Below are positions 4,777 through 5,247 of a DNA stretch of 5,247 nt, one piece after another. A program made the position numbers and the translations under genes. Location: contig CAMZKS010000023.1 of NCBI GenBank assembly GCA_947311285.1, forward strand, positions 1 to 5,247. Reading direction: 5' to 3'. Numbering within the stretch: the first letter of the stretch is position 1; each line of letters opens with the position of its first letter. Source of the stretch: an uncultured bacterium (lineage in GTDB: Bacteria > Patescibacteriota > Gracilibacteria > UBA4473). The notes beneath the pieces were generated by a model that was given only the letters and a program-made list of their open reading frames with translations, did no database searches and was not told where the DNA came from.

Positions 4777-5010
4777 AATAGTTAATTAAATGATTAAGAA
4801 AAATTCTCTTTCATTTCGGACGCAATGCCTCGCTGATCTTCTCACCCGTTAGTTTAGTGACTCAGAGAGTATAAACAGGTTAGTGAGAAAAGCAGCGAGG
4901 CCGACCGCAGCATAATTAGGTTGAATGAAGAAATTACGTAAAACTTATTCAACTTCTTAGAGCATTCTTACAAATGTAAGATTAATACTCAGTAGCTACT
5001 ATCCTCTGGA
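4777..5010 (-). other. 16S rRNA 3' trailer, structured, no tRNA or 23S gene
   Basis: The spacer after 16S contains several inverted repeats in transcript order: UCCUC/GAGGA across the mature 3' end (5012-5016 and 5002-5006), the perfect palindrome AGTAGCTACT (4991-5000), TCTTAC-AAAT-GTAAGA (4966-4981), TTGAAT...ATTCAA with an extra 3-bp AAG/CTT (4921-4952), and a long stem at 4828-4900. The long stem pairs CCTCGCTG with CAGCGAGG and TTCTCAC with GTGAGAA, with nested GTTTA/TAAAC and ACTC/GAGT pairs in its loop. I found no tRNA cloverleaf and no 23S or 5S sequence. Confidence 0.6.

Positions 5011-5247
<237 letters not shown>

Noticed and set aside
4777..5010. tRNA gene in the spacer after 16S
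   Set aside because: No acceptor stem, no TTCRA T-arm and no CCA-type end could be found on either strand.

Overview
The window looks like part of a small, AT-rich bacterial genome, most likely a member of the Patescibacteria (Candidate Phyla Radiation). That placement is inference. It rests on the style of the 16S rRNA 3' end (a UGUACUCACC variant of the universal 1390s motif), compact ribosomal proteins, a RelE-type toxin ending in GDHDVYKK, and gene-dense packing beside decaying accessory DNA. I do not assign a class. The standard stop codons fit: TAA ends seven of the eight ribosomal protein genes and TGA ends rpsQ at its normal C-terminus, so UGA is not recoded here.

Positions 18-2853, minus strand, hold eight intact ribosomal protein genes in the conserved spc order: rplP (L16), rpmC (L29), rpsQ (S17), rplN (L14), rplX (L24), rplE (L5), rpsN (S14) and rpsH (S8). 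Spacing runs from a 4-base overlap to 26 bases, so they form one transcription unit, which presumably continues into rplF beyond position 1. None of the eight start codons has a recognisable Shine-Dalgarno motif. A strong promoter-like sequence (TTGACA, 16 bases, TACTAT with TGG just before it) at 2998-3025 points into the cluster and gives a leader of about 138 bases with three possible hairpins. The genes that normally precede rplP (rpsC, rplV, rpsS and so on) are absent.

Positions 3178-4770 look like a graveyard of accessory DNA. On the plus strand there is a degraded RelB/RelE-type toxin-antitoxin pair: the antitoxin carries a stop and a frameshift, and the toxin frame is open but has ATA where the start should be. 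Next come a short tandem repeat, then a two-part direct repeat (3681-3771 and 4690-4764) that brackets a minus-strand pseudogene. With two +1 frameshifts corrected, the pseudogene reads as about 261 residues with an HEFLH ... NEG zinc-metallopeptidase signature.

Positions 5011-5247, minus strand, are the 3' end of a 16S rRNA gene, with helix 44, helix 45 and the anti-Shine-Dalgarno CCUCC all recognisable. It is followed by a structured trailer and a probable intrinsic terminator (4756-4776). No tRNA or 23S gene follows, so this 16S appears to be unlinked from 23S.

No complete new system is apparent. The most interesting points are the ribosomal cluster broken before rplP, the unlinked 16S, the lack of Shine-Dalgarno motifs despite an intact anti-Shine-Dalgarno, the covarying decoding-site base pairs, and the repeat-bracketed metallopeptidase remnant.
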